Positions 44,572-51,932 of a DNA stretch of 64,000 nt are shown piece by piece. Source of the stretch: Claveliimonas bilis (GTDB lineage: Bacteria; Bacillota; Clostridia; Lachnospirales; Lachnospiraceae); assembly GCF_030296775.1 (NCBI RefSeq), contig NZ_AP027742.1:1426001-1490000 (forward strand), given 5' to 3'. Under the pieces are notes generated by a model. It saw only the letters and a list, made by a program, of their open reading frames with translations, searched no databases and had not been told where the DNA came from. The translations under genes were made by a program, and so were the position numbers. Each line of letters begins with the position of its first letter. The stretch's first letter is position 1.

Positions 44572-44940
44572 ATGGTAGATGAAGTGGTATTAGGGAATGT
44601 TATGGTTGATTGTGATGATGAAAGAAAATTGCAAAGATTCTATGGAGAATTATTAGGTTGGGAAATGTGTGAACTATTTGCAAGACCGGCTGTCCGTAGT
44701 TCTTCGGGGATTGTTTTTTTGTTTATTGAGGAAAAAGATTATGTTCCTCCTGTATGGCCAGAAGATACAGGAAAACAACAAAAACAGATGCATTTTGATT
44801 TTCAGGTTGATAATGTTGCAGAAATGGTTAAGAAAGCGGAATCATTGGGAGCGAAGAAAGCGGAAAGTCAATTTGGAGGAAATGATTTTGTAACCATGTT
44901 TGATCCGGCAGGACATCCGTTTTGTTTATGCCGGAAGTGA
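44572..44940 (+). CDS. VOC-superfamily (glyoxalase/bleomycin-resistance fold) protein
   Basis: A 122-residue protein of two beta-alpha-beta-beta-beta modules: the first around NVMVDCDDERKLQRFYGELLGW, the second around QMHFDFQVDNVAEMVKKAESLGA with the ending FDPAGHPFCLC. VOC proteins bind metals and small molecules (antibiotic sequestration, glyoxalase, dioxygenase); the substrate here is unknown. A weak ribosome site (GAAAGGATG) precedes ATG 44572. AT content is higher than in the core genes, in line with acquisition. Confidence 0.82.
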   Translation: MVDEVVLGNVMVDCDDERKLQRFYGELLGWEMCELFARPAVRSSSGIVFLFIEEKDYVPPVWPEDTGKQQKQMHFDFQVDNVAEMVKKAESLGAKKAESQFGGNDFVTMFDPAGHPFCLCRK

Positions 44941-44991
44941 CAATTCCAGTTTGTAGCAGACAGTTTTGGCAGGACTGTCTGCTTTTCCTTT

Positions 44992-45300
44992 TCAATCATA
45001 ATTGATAGTAGTGGTATAGAATGGCTCGTATCCGTTGTGAAAAGACCATTTAGAGTAGTATAGATTGATTGTAAGGATAGTGGGAGTTCCGTTGATTTGA
45101 TTATGTTCTGCTTCGATTTCCGCTACCACTTCATCAGTATTCCAGTATTGATATACGATAACTTGTAATTCGGTATCACGATTAGCCCTATTACTGAATG
45201 ACATACTGTTAAATACAAGATAATCGGGCAAGCTAATGTAAGAGAGAACGCCTGCAAGCAAGATTAGAATAATAGTGACAAATAATAATTTCTTTTTCAT
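44992..45300 (-). CDS. Secreted or membrane-anchored small protein, unknown
   Basis: A 102-residue protein with an N-terminal signal or anchor (MKKKLLFVTIILILLAGVLSYI) and a beta-rich outer part (ELQVIVYQYWNTDEVVAEIEAEHN, then PTILTINLYYSKW). No lipobox and no family recognised. It is divergent from the HTH gene and shares a 110-base region with three CTATATAGT repeats, which suggests control by that regulator. Confidence 0.65.
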   Translation of the reverse strand: MKKKLLFVTIILILLAGVLSYISLPDYLVFNSMSFSNRANRDTELQVIVYQYWNTDEVVAEIEAEHNQINGTPTILTINLYYSKWSFHNGYEPFYTTTINYD

Positions 45301-45319
45301 TTTGACATACCTCTGTTTC

Positions 45320-45362
45320 TATATAGTTATAAGGATAACTATATAGTACCTCACTATATAGT
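45320..45362. promoter_or_regulatory. Repeated operator-like motif between divergent genes
   Basis: CTATATAGT occurs at 45320-45328, 45339-45347 and 45354-45362; the first two lie in a 12-bp-arm inverted repeat (CTATATAGTTAT/ATAACTATATAG). A related ACTACATAAA follows. It lies in the divergent promoter region and probably binds the HTH protein encoded next to it. Confidence 0.55.
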
Positions 45363-45413
45363 GAATTACTACATAAAGATTTATTGAATATACTTTTATG
45401 TAGAGGTGAGGAA

Positions 45414-45629
45414 ATGAAGTACGGACATTTAGAACTTCACATAGAGGAACTGCTGAAAGAAAAAGGAATTAGTAAGAATACCATTTGTAAGGAATTGGAT
45501 ATACCGAGGTCTAACTTTAATCGTTATTGCAGAAATGAATTTCAAAGATTAGACGCACAACTAATCTGTAAACTGTGCAGTTACTTGGATTGTGGAATAG
45601 AAGAATTGATAGAGTATGTGAAAGAATGA
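45414..45629 (+). CDS. Small Cro/CI-type HTH regulator (HTH_26)
   Basis: A 71-residue single-domain DNA-binding protein: ELLKEKGISKNTICKELDIPRSNFNRYCRN forms the helix-turn-helix, and LICKLCSYLDCGIEELIEY the closing helix, as in the HTH_26/YozG-like group. GAGGTGAGG precedes ATG 45414. The divergent neighbour and the CTATATAGT repeats upstream suggest autoregulation. Confidence 0.85.
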   Translation: MKYGHLELHIEELLKEKGISKNTICKELDIPRSNFNRYCRNEFQRLDAQLICKLCSYLDCGIEELIEYVKE

Positions 45630-45698
45630 GAGCCTGTCGGATTGGAGAAAATTCGTATAGGCTTTTGTTGTGTCAAGAAATAGAGAAAATGTAGTGAG

Positions 45699-45744
45699 GT
45701 CAAGGAACAAGGCGAAGCCGATACGCCGTAGGGCAGTCCTTGAC
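45699..45744 (+). other. Imperfect inverted repeat, possible oriT-like site
   Basis: GTCAAGGA (45699-45706) pairs with TCCTTGAC (45737-45744), with an inner GGCG/CGCC stem. It stands in the non-coding 250 bases after the HTH gene. It resembles folded origins of mobilisable elements, but no relaxase gene is near, so this is only a suggestion. Confidence 0.3.
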
Positions 45745-45778
45745 GGAACGAACACAGCCAACAGAACCATGATACAGC

Positions 45779-45815
45779 AGAGGACTTGAAAGGTCAGAAA
45801 CCTTGCAAGTCCTCT
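45779..45815 (+). terminator. Strong hairpin before the truncated gene
   Basis: AGAGGACTTG pairs with CAAGTCCTCT, with inner AAGGT/ACCTT. Followed by TGTCTGTT, so the T-run is weak. Confidence 0.55.
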
Positions 45816-45879
45816 TGTCTGTTACTGGGCGTTGTGTTTTAAGTAAAGTGCTTCTTTTACCACTTCTTTTTCAAATGCT

Positions 45880-46533
45880 TTGGAAGCAGCAAAAGAAGAT
45901 AGCTCACTTGGCAATATCAAAATGCCCACGAACCTTAGTGAGGTAGAAAATATCCTCTCTATTGGTGTCATGAACGAAAAGTATGAAGAAATGCTGAAAT
46001 CTCATCATGTCATTCTGAAACGAGTGGAAGATCTTATTCTTTATCCGGTTGTCGTGCTGGACCAAAATTTGATCTTTAAGGTAACTGAAAATCTCCTTAA
46101 CTTATGGAACGTAACAGTAGACCAGGTATTCGATGCAGCACTTGCTTCAAAAGAGCTTAATAATGTCAAACTTCTTAGCTTTTTAGATTGCTTTTCAAGC
46201 GAACCTGTAGACTATTTCGTTGGACAATTAGATATACCTGTTGATATTACATTTCTTGTCCTTTCTTCACAAGGAAAATGTACTACTGCCGGCTCTATCT
46301 TTTCCCAGGAAATACAAAATAAGCTGGTATCAACTTTTCCTGATGGTTTCTATATTTTACCGTCAAGTATCTATGAAGTCCTGATTGTGCCATCCAGAAT
46401 GGCAGGAGCAAAAGATGCGGAAGAGTTTAAGTCCATCGTTATGGATGTGAATAGTACACAGGTATCTTCTGAAGACTACCTGTCCGACTCCGTATATACC
46501 ATCGAGAAAGGAAAATTCAAAAAAATTGCATAA
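45880..46533 (+). CDS. DUF5688-like protein, 5' truncated
   Basis: The frame is open from 45847 (after a TAA at 45844) to 46533, but the first start is TTG 45880 without a ribosome site. The C-terminal part has the block FYILPSSIYEVLIVPSR and ends LSDSVYTIEKGKFKKIA, as in DUF5688 proteins common on clostridial mobile elements; these are usually near 300 residues. The N-terminal third seems missing. Upstream DNA (45630-45845) is non-coding, so a recombination junction near 45840 probably cut the gene. If translated, 217 residues. Confidence 0.55.
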   Translation: MEAAKEDSSLGNIKMPTNLSEVENILSIGVMNEKYEEMLKSHHVILKRVEDLILYPVVVLDQNLIFKVTENLLNLWNVTVDQVFDAALASKELNNVKLLSFLDCFSSEPVDYFVGQLDIPVDITFLVLSSQGKCTTAGSIFSQEIQNKLVSTFPDGFYILPSSIYEVLIVPSRMAGAKDAEEFKSIVMDVNSTQVSSEDYLSDSVYTIEKGKFKKIA

Positions 46534-46539
46534 GCAGGA

Positions 46540-46565
46540 AAGGCGCCTTTGGGCGTCTTTTTCTC
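46540..46565 (+). terminator. Terminator after the DUF5688-like gene
   Basis: AAAGGCGCC pairs with GGGCGTCTTT (one wobble) and runs into T5. Confidence 0.65.
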
Positions 46566-46627
46566 GTCTCAGGTAGTCAGCTACCATATTACTATGTAGC
46601 GATAAACACTACCGAAAGGAGATTTGT

Positions 46628-46939
46628 ATGATAACAACAACTGAACAGAAATTTTTGAATAATTTTACAACGATGGCAAATGTCATCAATCATATTGATG
46701 AGGATGGGATTCTCAAGGTAGAACGAAAGGAAGGCGATCTGGTTGTGATGTCTGCCGAAAAATTTGACCAGATTTGCGAAGAGGCGATCTCTATACTTGC
46801 CATGCTAGAAGGAGTTCAGGGCTGTGATGGCGAATGTGAGAACTGTGAATATACAGAGAACTGCCCGCTCGAAGAGATGTTAGAAGAAGAGCCTGCTTGT
46901 GATGGATGTCCTAAGAGAAATACGTGTGCTAAATTCTGA
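46628..46939 (+). CDS. Cysteine-rich small protein, unknown
   Basis: A 103-residue protein. The first 60 residues are helical (FTTMANVINHIDEDGILKVERKEGDLV); the last 40 carry eight cysteines in pairs (GCDGECENCEYTENCP and CDGCPKRNTC), which suggests zinc or Fe-S binding. GAAAGGAG precedes ATG 46628. It lies directly upstream of the RecU-like gene, with a 46-base gap. Similar proteins occur in clostridial mobile elements; function unknown. Confidence 0.65.
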   Translation: MITTTEQKFLNNFTTMANVINHIDEDGILKVERKEGDLVVMSAEKFDQICEEAISILAMLEGVQGCDGECENCEYTENCPLEEMLEEEPACDGCPKRNTCAKF

Positions 46940-46985
46940 AACGGAACCTGGTTCCGCTTTTTCTGAAAAAAAAGAAGGAGATATT

Positions 46986-47498
46986 ATGGATTATTCATAC
47001 AATAATTGCGCTAACAGGGCCCAAGGGCAATATTTTGAAGAGATCATTGCAAGATCCCTAGAATATTACCTAGAAAAAGGATGGGCATCCATCGAGAAGA
47101 CCCCGGAACCGATGAAAACGATCAAAAACAACGGAGATGGCACTTTCCAGGCTGTTTTTACGAAAAAGGCGCAACCAGATTATAAAGGAGTCCTATCTGG
47201 TGGGCAGGCCATCATATTCGAAGCCAAATATACGGAAAAGGACAGGATATACCAAAACGTAGTCACAAAAGAACAGGAGACATATTTGGAACGATATGCT
47301 TCCTTAAATGCAAGATGTTTTATCATGGTTTGTTTGCAGGGCAGCGGTTTTTACCGTGTCCCTTGGACGGTTTGGAAGGGCATGAAAGAAGCTTTTGGCC
47401 ACAAATATATGACCAGAATTAATCTGGAGCACTATAAAGTTCCAAGAAAGAGCATTGTTCATCTGCTTGATGGATTGGAGCTTTTCGACTGCAGTTAA
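46986..47498 (+). CDS. RecU-like Holliday junction resolvase
   Basis: A 170-residue nuclease of the RecU family (once called PBP-related factor A). Features: N-terminal NRAQGQYFEEIIARS, then the catalytic core AQPDYKGVLSGGQAIIFEAKYTE with D, E and K of the nuclease fold, and QETYLERYASLNARCFIMV. AAGGAG lies 6 bases before ATG 46986; the frame extends upstream without a start signal. On mobile elements it probably resolves recombination intermediates during replication or transfer. It is part of a replication/repair module running to 51854. Confidence 0.85.
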   Translation: MDYSYNNCANRAQGQYFEEIIARSLEYYLEKGWASIEKTPEPMKTIKNNGDGTFQAVFTKKAQPDYKGVLSGGQAIIFEAKYTEKDRIYQNVVTKEQETYLERYASLNARCFIMVCLQGSGFYRVPWTVWKGMKEAFGHKYMTRINLEHYKVPRKSIVHLLDGLELFDCS

Positions 47499-47560
47499 AA
47501 TTCCCTGCATTCACTTTTTCTCATATTCTTCTGTAAACTAGCAGAAGAGGAGGAAGACAT

Positions 47561-47620
47561 ATGGAGATAGCAAGAAAGGAATCTATTATTCTCCAGACAG
47601 GAGGGAGGATAGATGGCTAA
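47561..47620 (+). CDS. 19-aa leader ORF overlapping ssb
   Basis: ATG 47561 follows AGAGGAGGAAG, the best ribosome site in the area. The frame encodes MEIARKESIILQTGGRIDG and stops at TAA 47618-47620, 8 bases inside the ssb gene. This arrangement suggests translational coupling to ssb. Whether the peptide itself matters is unknown. Confidence 0.4.
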   Translation: MEIARKESIILQTGGRIDG

Positions 47621-48005
47621 CCCTAAAAATTCAGGAACGTATACAGGCCGTGTAACACGGCTTCATTTCATATGCGACAAAACAAATGAGCCGTTTCAGC
47701 TTCGCTTTGTCATCAAGGTAGAGCGAGTGGATATTTCTAAATCTGGAAAAAAACTGTATGATTTTCTTCCTATGAGGATCAGCGGGGCTAAGAGGATGCA
47801 TATTGCCCAGCGGCTGAAGGAGGGGGACTATATCAGTACTACAGGGGATATGCGGAGCGAGTCATATGAAGTGAATGGAAAACCTTACTACGGGGTATAC
47901 GTCAATGTAGAAGACCTTGCCTGGATCACAAATGGCCGTCCGAATTATTCTTTGGATGGGGATGGGATCCCAGCTCCTCCAATTGAGGAACTCCCTTTCG
48001 GATAG
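47613..48005 (+). CDS. ssb: Single-stranded DNA-binding protein (mobile-element SSB)
   Basis: A 130-residue OB-fold protein: TYTGRVTRLHFI, LRFVIKVERVD, the YDFLPMRISG strand and AQRLKEGDYISTTGDMRSES with YGVYVNVEDLAW. The C-terminal tip is PPIEELPFG, an acidic partner-binding tail like the DDDIPF of chromosomal SSB but with an extra Gly after the terminal Phe. GGAGGGAGG precedes ATG 47613. It lies between RecU and the OB/HD-like gene, as in plasmid or ICE replication modules. Confidence 0.85.
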   Translation: MANPKNSGTYTGRVTRLHFICDKTNEPFQLRFVIKVERVDISKSGKKLYDFLPMRISGAKRMHIAQRLKEGDYISTTGDMRSESYEVNGKPYYGVYVNVEDLAWITNGRPNYSLDGDGIPAPPIEELPFG

Positions 48006-48013
48006 GGAGGATG

Positions 48014-48046
48014 AAAGGCGCTGGCTTGACTGGCGCTTTTTTTCGT
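48014..48046 (+). terminator. Hairpin with T7 after ssb
   Basis: AAAGGCGC and GGCGCTTT form an imperfect stem about TGGCTTGACT, followed by T7. Confidence 0.6.
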
Positions 48047-48121
48047 GCCTATGTGAAAAAATCGAGAAAAAAGAAAAACTGTTACAATATGTTCAGGAAA
48101 TAAAAGGAAGGAGCAAACCAT

Positions 48122-49027
48122 ATGAAATTAAAAGATCTGCAAATCGGAACACAGCAACCAATCACTCTGATGGTAAAGAAAATAGAACAGGCGACTGCAA
48201 GGAACACAACGGTATATCAGCGCCTTACAGTACGTGACACAGATGGCGGAGAAGCTACAATCCTTAACTGGGGTGATCCGATGCGGCTGAATGTTCCTGC
48301 TGTAATCAATGCAAACCTGGAAACGTCTGAATATAGGGAAACACCATCTTACAGACTTATCGGGTTCAAAGTTGATGACAATGCAGACATCCAGTCCTTC
48401 CTTCCTAAGCCAAAAATCGATGCTGTAAAGAGTTGGAATGACCTTGTAACGATGTCGAAAGGGATGCGGGAGAGCTTGCGGCTCATTGTTGGAAACGTCC
48501 TTACAGAAAATAAAGAAAACTTCAAACACTTACCACTTTCCCAGTCTAAGAGCTATGCCCGCCAAAACGGCGTTTTAGAAGCTACATTAAAACTTTGTAA
48601 GCTTGTTGATGGCGTATGTAACCAGATTGAACTTGACCGGGATCTAGCGTTATCTGGAGCGATGCTCTATTACATCGGAGCTGTGGACACCATTGATGAC
48701 GCATTCAATTATACGTCAGCGGACACATTGATCGGACTTGGCGTAAGTTCTTACGCAAAACTGATGGAGACAGTAACCAAAAGTCTGGCAGCCAAAGATA
48801 AAGTCTCAAAGGTGATTGACCTGGAAGAGATCAAAATGGTAGGGCATATCCTCCTTAGCAGAAGCAAGGGAATACAGACATCTATCCCTGAAGCTATTGT
48901 TTTAAGGCACCTAGACCAGATTGTAACTGAAACAGAACTTATGGAAAATAGCATGAGTGATATGGAAGCTGGAACTTCCGCATTCATCAATGGACAAAAA
49001 GTGTACAAAAAAATAGAAAATAAATAA
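48122..49027 (+). CDS. YhaM/CbfA-like OB protein with degenerate HD domain
   Basis: A 301-residue protein with the layout of the YhaM 3'-5' exoribonuclease family: N-terminal OB fold (about 5-95, DTDGGEATILNW within it) and an all-helical HD-type domain (about 110-285). The metal-binding HD residues are not kept: the place of the H-D pair reads SGAMLYYIGAV, and the later His-His-Gly reads SRSKGIQTSIPEA. It is therefore probably catalytically dead or changed. GAAGGAG precedes ATG 48122. It lies between ssb and the sliding-clamp gene, so a nucleic-acid-binding role in element replication is likely. Confidence 0.7.
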   Translation: MKLKDLQIGTQQPITLMVKKIEQATARNTTVYQRLTVRDTDGGEATILNWGDPMRLNVPAVINANLETSEYRETPSYRLIGFKVDDNADIQSFLPKPKIDAVKSWNDLVTMSKGMRESLRLIVGNVLTENKENFKHLPLSQSKSYARQNGVLEATLKLCKLVDGVCNQIELDRDLALSGAMLYYIGAVDTIDDAFNYTSADTLIGLGVSSYAKLMETVTKSLAAKDKVSKVIDLEEIKMVGHILLSRSKGIQTSIPEAIVLRHLDQIVTETELMENSMSDMEAGTSAFINGQKVYKKIENK

Positions 49028-49082
49028 AATGACGGCTTTTCACCCCCTTGATGCCTTCTGTTTGGAAGGAGGGCTATCACAT

Positions 49083-49325
49083 ATGTATGAAGTTACGATT
49101 TTTTTTAGCGAGAAAGAAATGGCGCTGTTGCTTGAAAAAGATGGACTTGAATGTACAGAAAGAGAAGAAGCCTATTATAAGTCCCTCGGTTTTCAAGTAG
49201 ATGCGAGTAAAAATCGGATCACTCTTATACGATATGGAATAACCAATACAGACCAGGAGACAGTAATCCGAAGATTAAATACGATTATCAAACAGGCGAA
49301 CCTGATGTATCATTTTTTTTCCTAA
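49083..49325 (+). CDS. Small hypothetical protein (80 aa)
   Basis: GGAAGGAGGG precedes ATG 49083. The 80-residue product is alpha/beta (YEVTIFFSEKEMALLLEKDG, then ITLIRYGITNTDQETVIRRLNTI), ending in hydrophobic LMYHFFS. No family recognised. It lies between the YhaM-like gene and the sliding-clamp gene. Confidence 0.6.
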   Translation: MYEVTIFFSEKEMALLLEKDGLECTEREEAYYKSLGFQVDASKNRITLIRYGITNTDQETVIRRLNTIIKQANLMYHFFS

Positions 49326-49386
49326 AACAACAAAATCCATTTTACTCATATTCTTCTGGATATAATTATTAGAGGAGGAAGAGATA

Positions 49387-50436
49387 ATGGATAGGAAAAA
49401 ATTATTAAAACTATGTAACAAGGTATCAAGGGCGATAAAGCCATCCACGCAACCCATTATGGAATGCATTTTGATCCATATCAAAGATGGCACTGTAACA
49501 ATACGTGCCGCGGGCAATGGAATGCAAATCATGGTGTGGGATAAAGTAGACGATACATCGACTCAACTGCTTGCAGCCGTAAACGCAGTAAGCCTTAAGG
49601 AATTACTGAACAGACTTCCGTCGGACGAAGTATCCCTTTCTAAAGTGGGTGATACTTTATCCATAAAAAGCGGGAGCATTTCTCTTACTATTCCCTGCAG
49701 AAATGAGCCATTCCCAAAAGAAATGCAGATGGGGAAAACGAAAGTAAAAGCTGCTATTCCTTGTAAGGACATAGAAGCCTGCAAACACTCTGCCCTGCCA
49801 AAAACAATGCTCAACGACAAAATGTCAGGTTATGGTGTTGATATCAAAGGCGATTCCTACATGATTACAACAGTTGATGGACACCGCCTTTCAAGCAGAG
49901 GAAGAAGGACGGTTGTTTTTTCGAATGCATTAACAAAAATTGTTGCACCTGGCGAGATGATGGAAGAAGCAGTCAAAATTTCTGAAGAAGATGAATTTGA
50001 GTTTGCTTATGATGGGAGCAATATACAAGTCTCTGGATCAGGGTATAGTATTATCGGTGCAACCCAGTATAATTGCTTTTTCAATCTTGAGCAGATCCGA
50101 AATCCTGGCTTTACATCATTTTTTGAAGTAAACCGGACAAGTCTTTTGGAGGCTTTGAAGGTAGTCACATTTTTTGATAAGCTGACCGTGCTTAAAATCC
50201 TAAAAGAGAATCTGATTATTAGCAGCAGGGATGCAGCAAAAGGCGACAGCCAAGCGGAAGTACCTATTGTAACAAATGGCAAGGAAATTGAGTTAGGTGT
50301 AAATGGGAACTTTTTATGTGAGGCACTCGACAGCATTTCAGAAGAAACACTTCGGATATACTATTCGTCTAAAATAGCGCCCATTTATTTTGAAAGTGAA
50401 GATATCAAAGAAGTGATTATGCCTGTTCGTTATTAA
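49387..50436 (+). CDS. DNA polymerase III beta subunit (sliding clamp) paralogue
   Basis: A 349-residue protein with the three-domain clamp layout: N-terminal KKLLKLCNKVSRAIKPSTQPIMECI, central KMSGYGVDIKGDSYMITTVDGHRLS (the classic DGHRL block) and the C-terminal end IMPVRY, close to the canonical MPVRL tail. It is shorter than chromosomal DnaN (about 366-378) and embedded among mobile genes, so it is an element-borne second clamp. GAGGAGG precedes ATG 49387. A terminator follows. It may bring the host polymerase to the element or interfere with the host clamp. Confidence 0.85.
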   Translation: MDRKKLLKLCNKVSRAIKPSTQPIMECILIHIKDGTVTIRAAGNGMQIMVWDKVDDTSTQLLAAVNAVSLKELLNRLPSDEVSLSKVGDTLSIKSGSISLTIPCRNEPFPKEMQMGKTKVKAAIPCKDIEACKHSALPKTMLNDKMSGYGVDIKGDSYMITTVDGHRLSSRGRRTVVFSNALTKIVAPGEMMEEAVKISEEDEFEFAYDGSNIQVSGSGYSIIGATQYNCFFNLEQIRNPGFTSFFEVNRTSLLEALKVVTFFDKLTVLKILKENLIISSRDAAKGDSQAEVPIVTNGKEIELGVNGNFLCEALDSISEETLRIYYSSKIAPIYFESEDIKEVIMPVRY

Positions 50437-50443
50437 CGGAAAG

Positions 50444-50471
50444 GGATGTTCCGATATGGAGCATCCTTTTT
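50444..50471 (+). terminator. Terminator after the clamp gene
   Basis: GGATGTTCC pairs with GGAGCATCC (one wobble), followed by T5. Confidence 0.85.
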
Positions 50472-50571
50472 CTTGTGGCAGAAAACCAATCGAACACTAT
50501 ATATGGTATATTACTATTTAGAAGGAGGCAAGTATATCCAATTTAGCAATTAATACTTGGACTGGAAAATT

Positions 50572-51309
50572 ATGATTAAAGAAATAATTGGATGGATCTT
50601 TTATTTTATTGGGACACCATTTCACAAGTTAATTTTATTTTTTAACAAATATGTGGAGCAGGCAACCATGGCTGCAGAAATACCCTGTGTCCTCGTCTTA
50701 CTATATTCTTTATATAAGATTATAGCGGATGGATCCTATATTGGAGAAAGTTCTGCCACGACAGTCTTATACCTGTTGTTGCTTTTGGGTATATGGATAT
50801 TGTTGGCAACTTTTGGGTTCGCTGTGTATTCCCTGGGTGTAATGATCATTTTCTATATTTTATTCTTGGTATCCTTGTTTGGAGATATCATCTTTGAATT
50901 TGGGAAATATCTTCTGGATAAAAGGGAAGAGCAAGGTTCCCAAGGGATAGGAAGAACATTTGATAAAGACGATTTACAAAATGAAAAGATACGGGAAAAA
51001 GAGCGTGAGGAGTTCTGGAGGATGTATAGGGAAGTAAATGCCTTCTATACAAGGGAAAAGACAAGGAAAGAAAGAGAGAGGCATGATGATACATCGTATG
51101 TTCATGTGGATAATATAAAAGAAAATGAGCTCCAGAGGGCAAAGTTACTTTTTGGAGTATCTGATACTTTTACTTACGGAGAACTAAAAGCATCAAGGAA
51201 TCAGTTGATGAGGAAATACCATCCGGACAATCAAGAGGGAAATAGCGCCATGGCCAGAAAGGTTAATGAGTATTATGAATTTCTCTTGCCTTATGCCAGA
51301 AAAACTTAA
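50572..51309 (+). CDS. Membrane protein with C-terminal J-domain
   Basis: A 245-residue protein: three or four membrane helices in the first 125 residues, a charged linker (EKIREKEREEFWRMYREV) and a C-terminal DnaJ-like domain of about 60 residues with the diagnostic loop MRKYHPDNQEG. ATG 50572 is assumed; TTG 50557 in frame is an alternative. Neither has a good ribosome site, and the GGAGG at 50524-50528 is too far away. It should recruit DnaK to the membrane, perhaps for element replication or transfer. Confidence 0.78.
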   Translation: MIKEIIGWIFYFIGTPFHKLILFFNKYVEQATMAAEIPCVLVLLYSLYKIIADGSYIGESSATTVLYLLLLLGIWILLATFGFAVYSLGVMIIFYILFLVSLFGDIIFEFGKYLLDKREEQGSQGIGRTFDKDDLQNEKIREKEREEFWRMYREVNAFYTREKTRKERERHDDTSYVHVDNIKENELQRAKLLFGVSDTFTYGELKASRNQLMRKYHPDNQEGNSAMARKVNEYYEFLLPYARKT

Positions 51310-51362
51310 ACTCTCTTAAACTTTCATATTTGATCGAAATAAAATCAGAGGAGGATTTACTT

Positions 51363-51854
51363 ATGACACTTTATGAACTTACTGAACGGGAACTGGCGCT
51401 TTTGGACCTTATGGAAGATCCAAATACAGACAAAGAAGACTTAAATCTACTGATTGAAGCTTCGGACCAGGAGTTTGGGAGAAAATTGGATGCATATGCA
51501 ACAATCCGTGACCGCATGTTGTCAGATGCCGATATGATCAGCAAAGAAATTAATAGGCTCCAGAAAATAAAAAAAGCAATTGAAGAAAGTGAGGATTCTT
51601 TAAAAGAAAGTATAATCATGTCGATTCGGGCGCTCGGTAAAGCAAAGTACGAGACAAAACTTAGAACCTTTTTAGTCAAAGACTGTGCGCCCAAACTTAT
51701 AGTGGATGACCAGGAAGCTGTTCCAGCTGAGTACCTGGTCAAACAGCCGGACAAAATTAATAATGCAAAACTCAAAAAATACTTAACAGAGCATGGAGAT
51801 GAGGATTGCGAATATGCACATTTAGAGTCCGTTCAGTCACTTGCGATCAAGTAA
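51363..51854 (+). CDS. Siphovirus Gp157-like protein
   Basis: A 163-residue protein matching the Gp157 family of phage and mobile-element early genes: start MTLYELTERELALLDL, a long coiled coil (about 40-95, ADMISKEINRLQKIKKAIEE) and a C-terminal beta part (LRTFLVKDCAPKLIVDDQEAVPAEYL) with the family ending. Family members were linked to phage-resistance or helper roles in lactic acid bacteria phage; the mechanism is not known. GAGGAGG precedes ATG 51363. Its presence points to phage-like ancestry of the module. Confidence 0.82.
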   Translation: MTLYELTERELALLDLMEDPNTDKEDLNLLIEASDQEFGRKLDAYATIRDRMLSDADMISKEINRLQKIKKAIEESEDSLKESIIMSIRALGKAKYETKLRTFLVKDCAPKLIVDDQEAVPAEYLVKQPDKINNAKLKKYLTEHGDEDCEYAHLESVQSLAIK

Positions 51855-51932
51855 AACAATGAGAGGTGCAGATAACTGTACCTCTACTAAAGAAGATTCC
51901 GGCATCTGCCGAAAAAGATAAAGGAGATAATT

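Noticed and set aside
44992-45629. Secreted protein plus HTH gene as a toxin-antitoxin pair
   Set aside because: The genes are divergent, not an operon, and the signal-peptide protein matches no toxin family; only shared regulation is supported.
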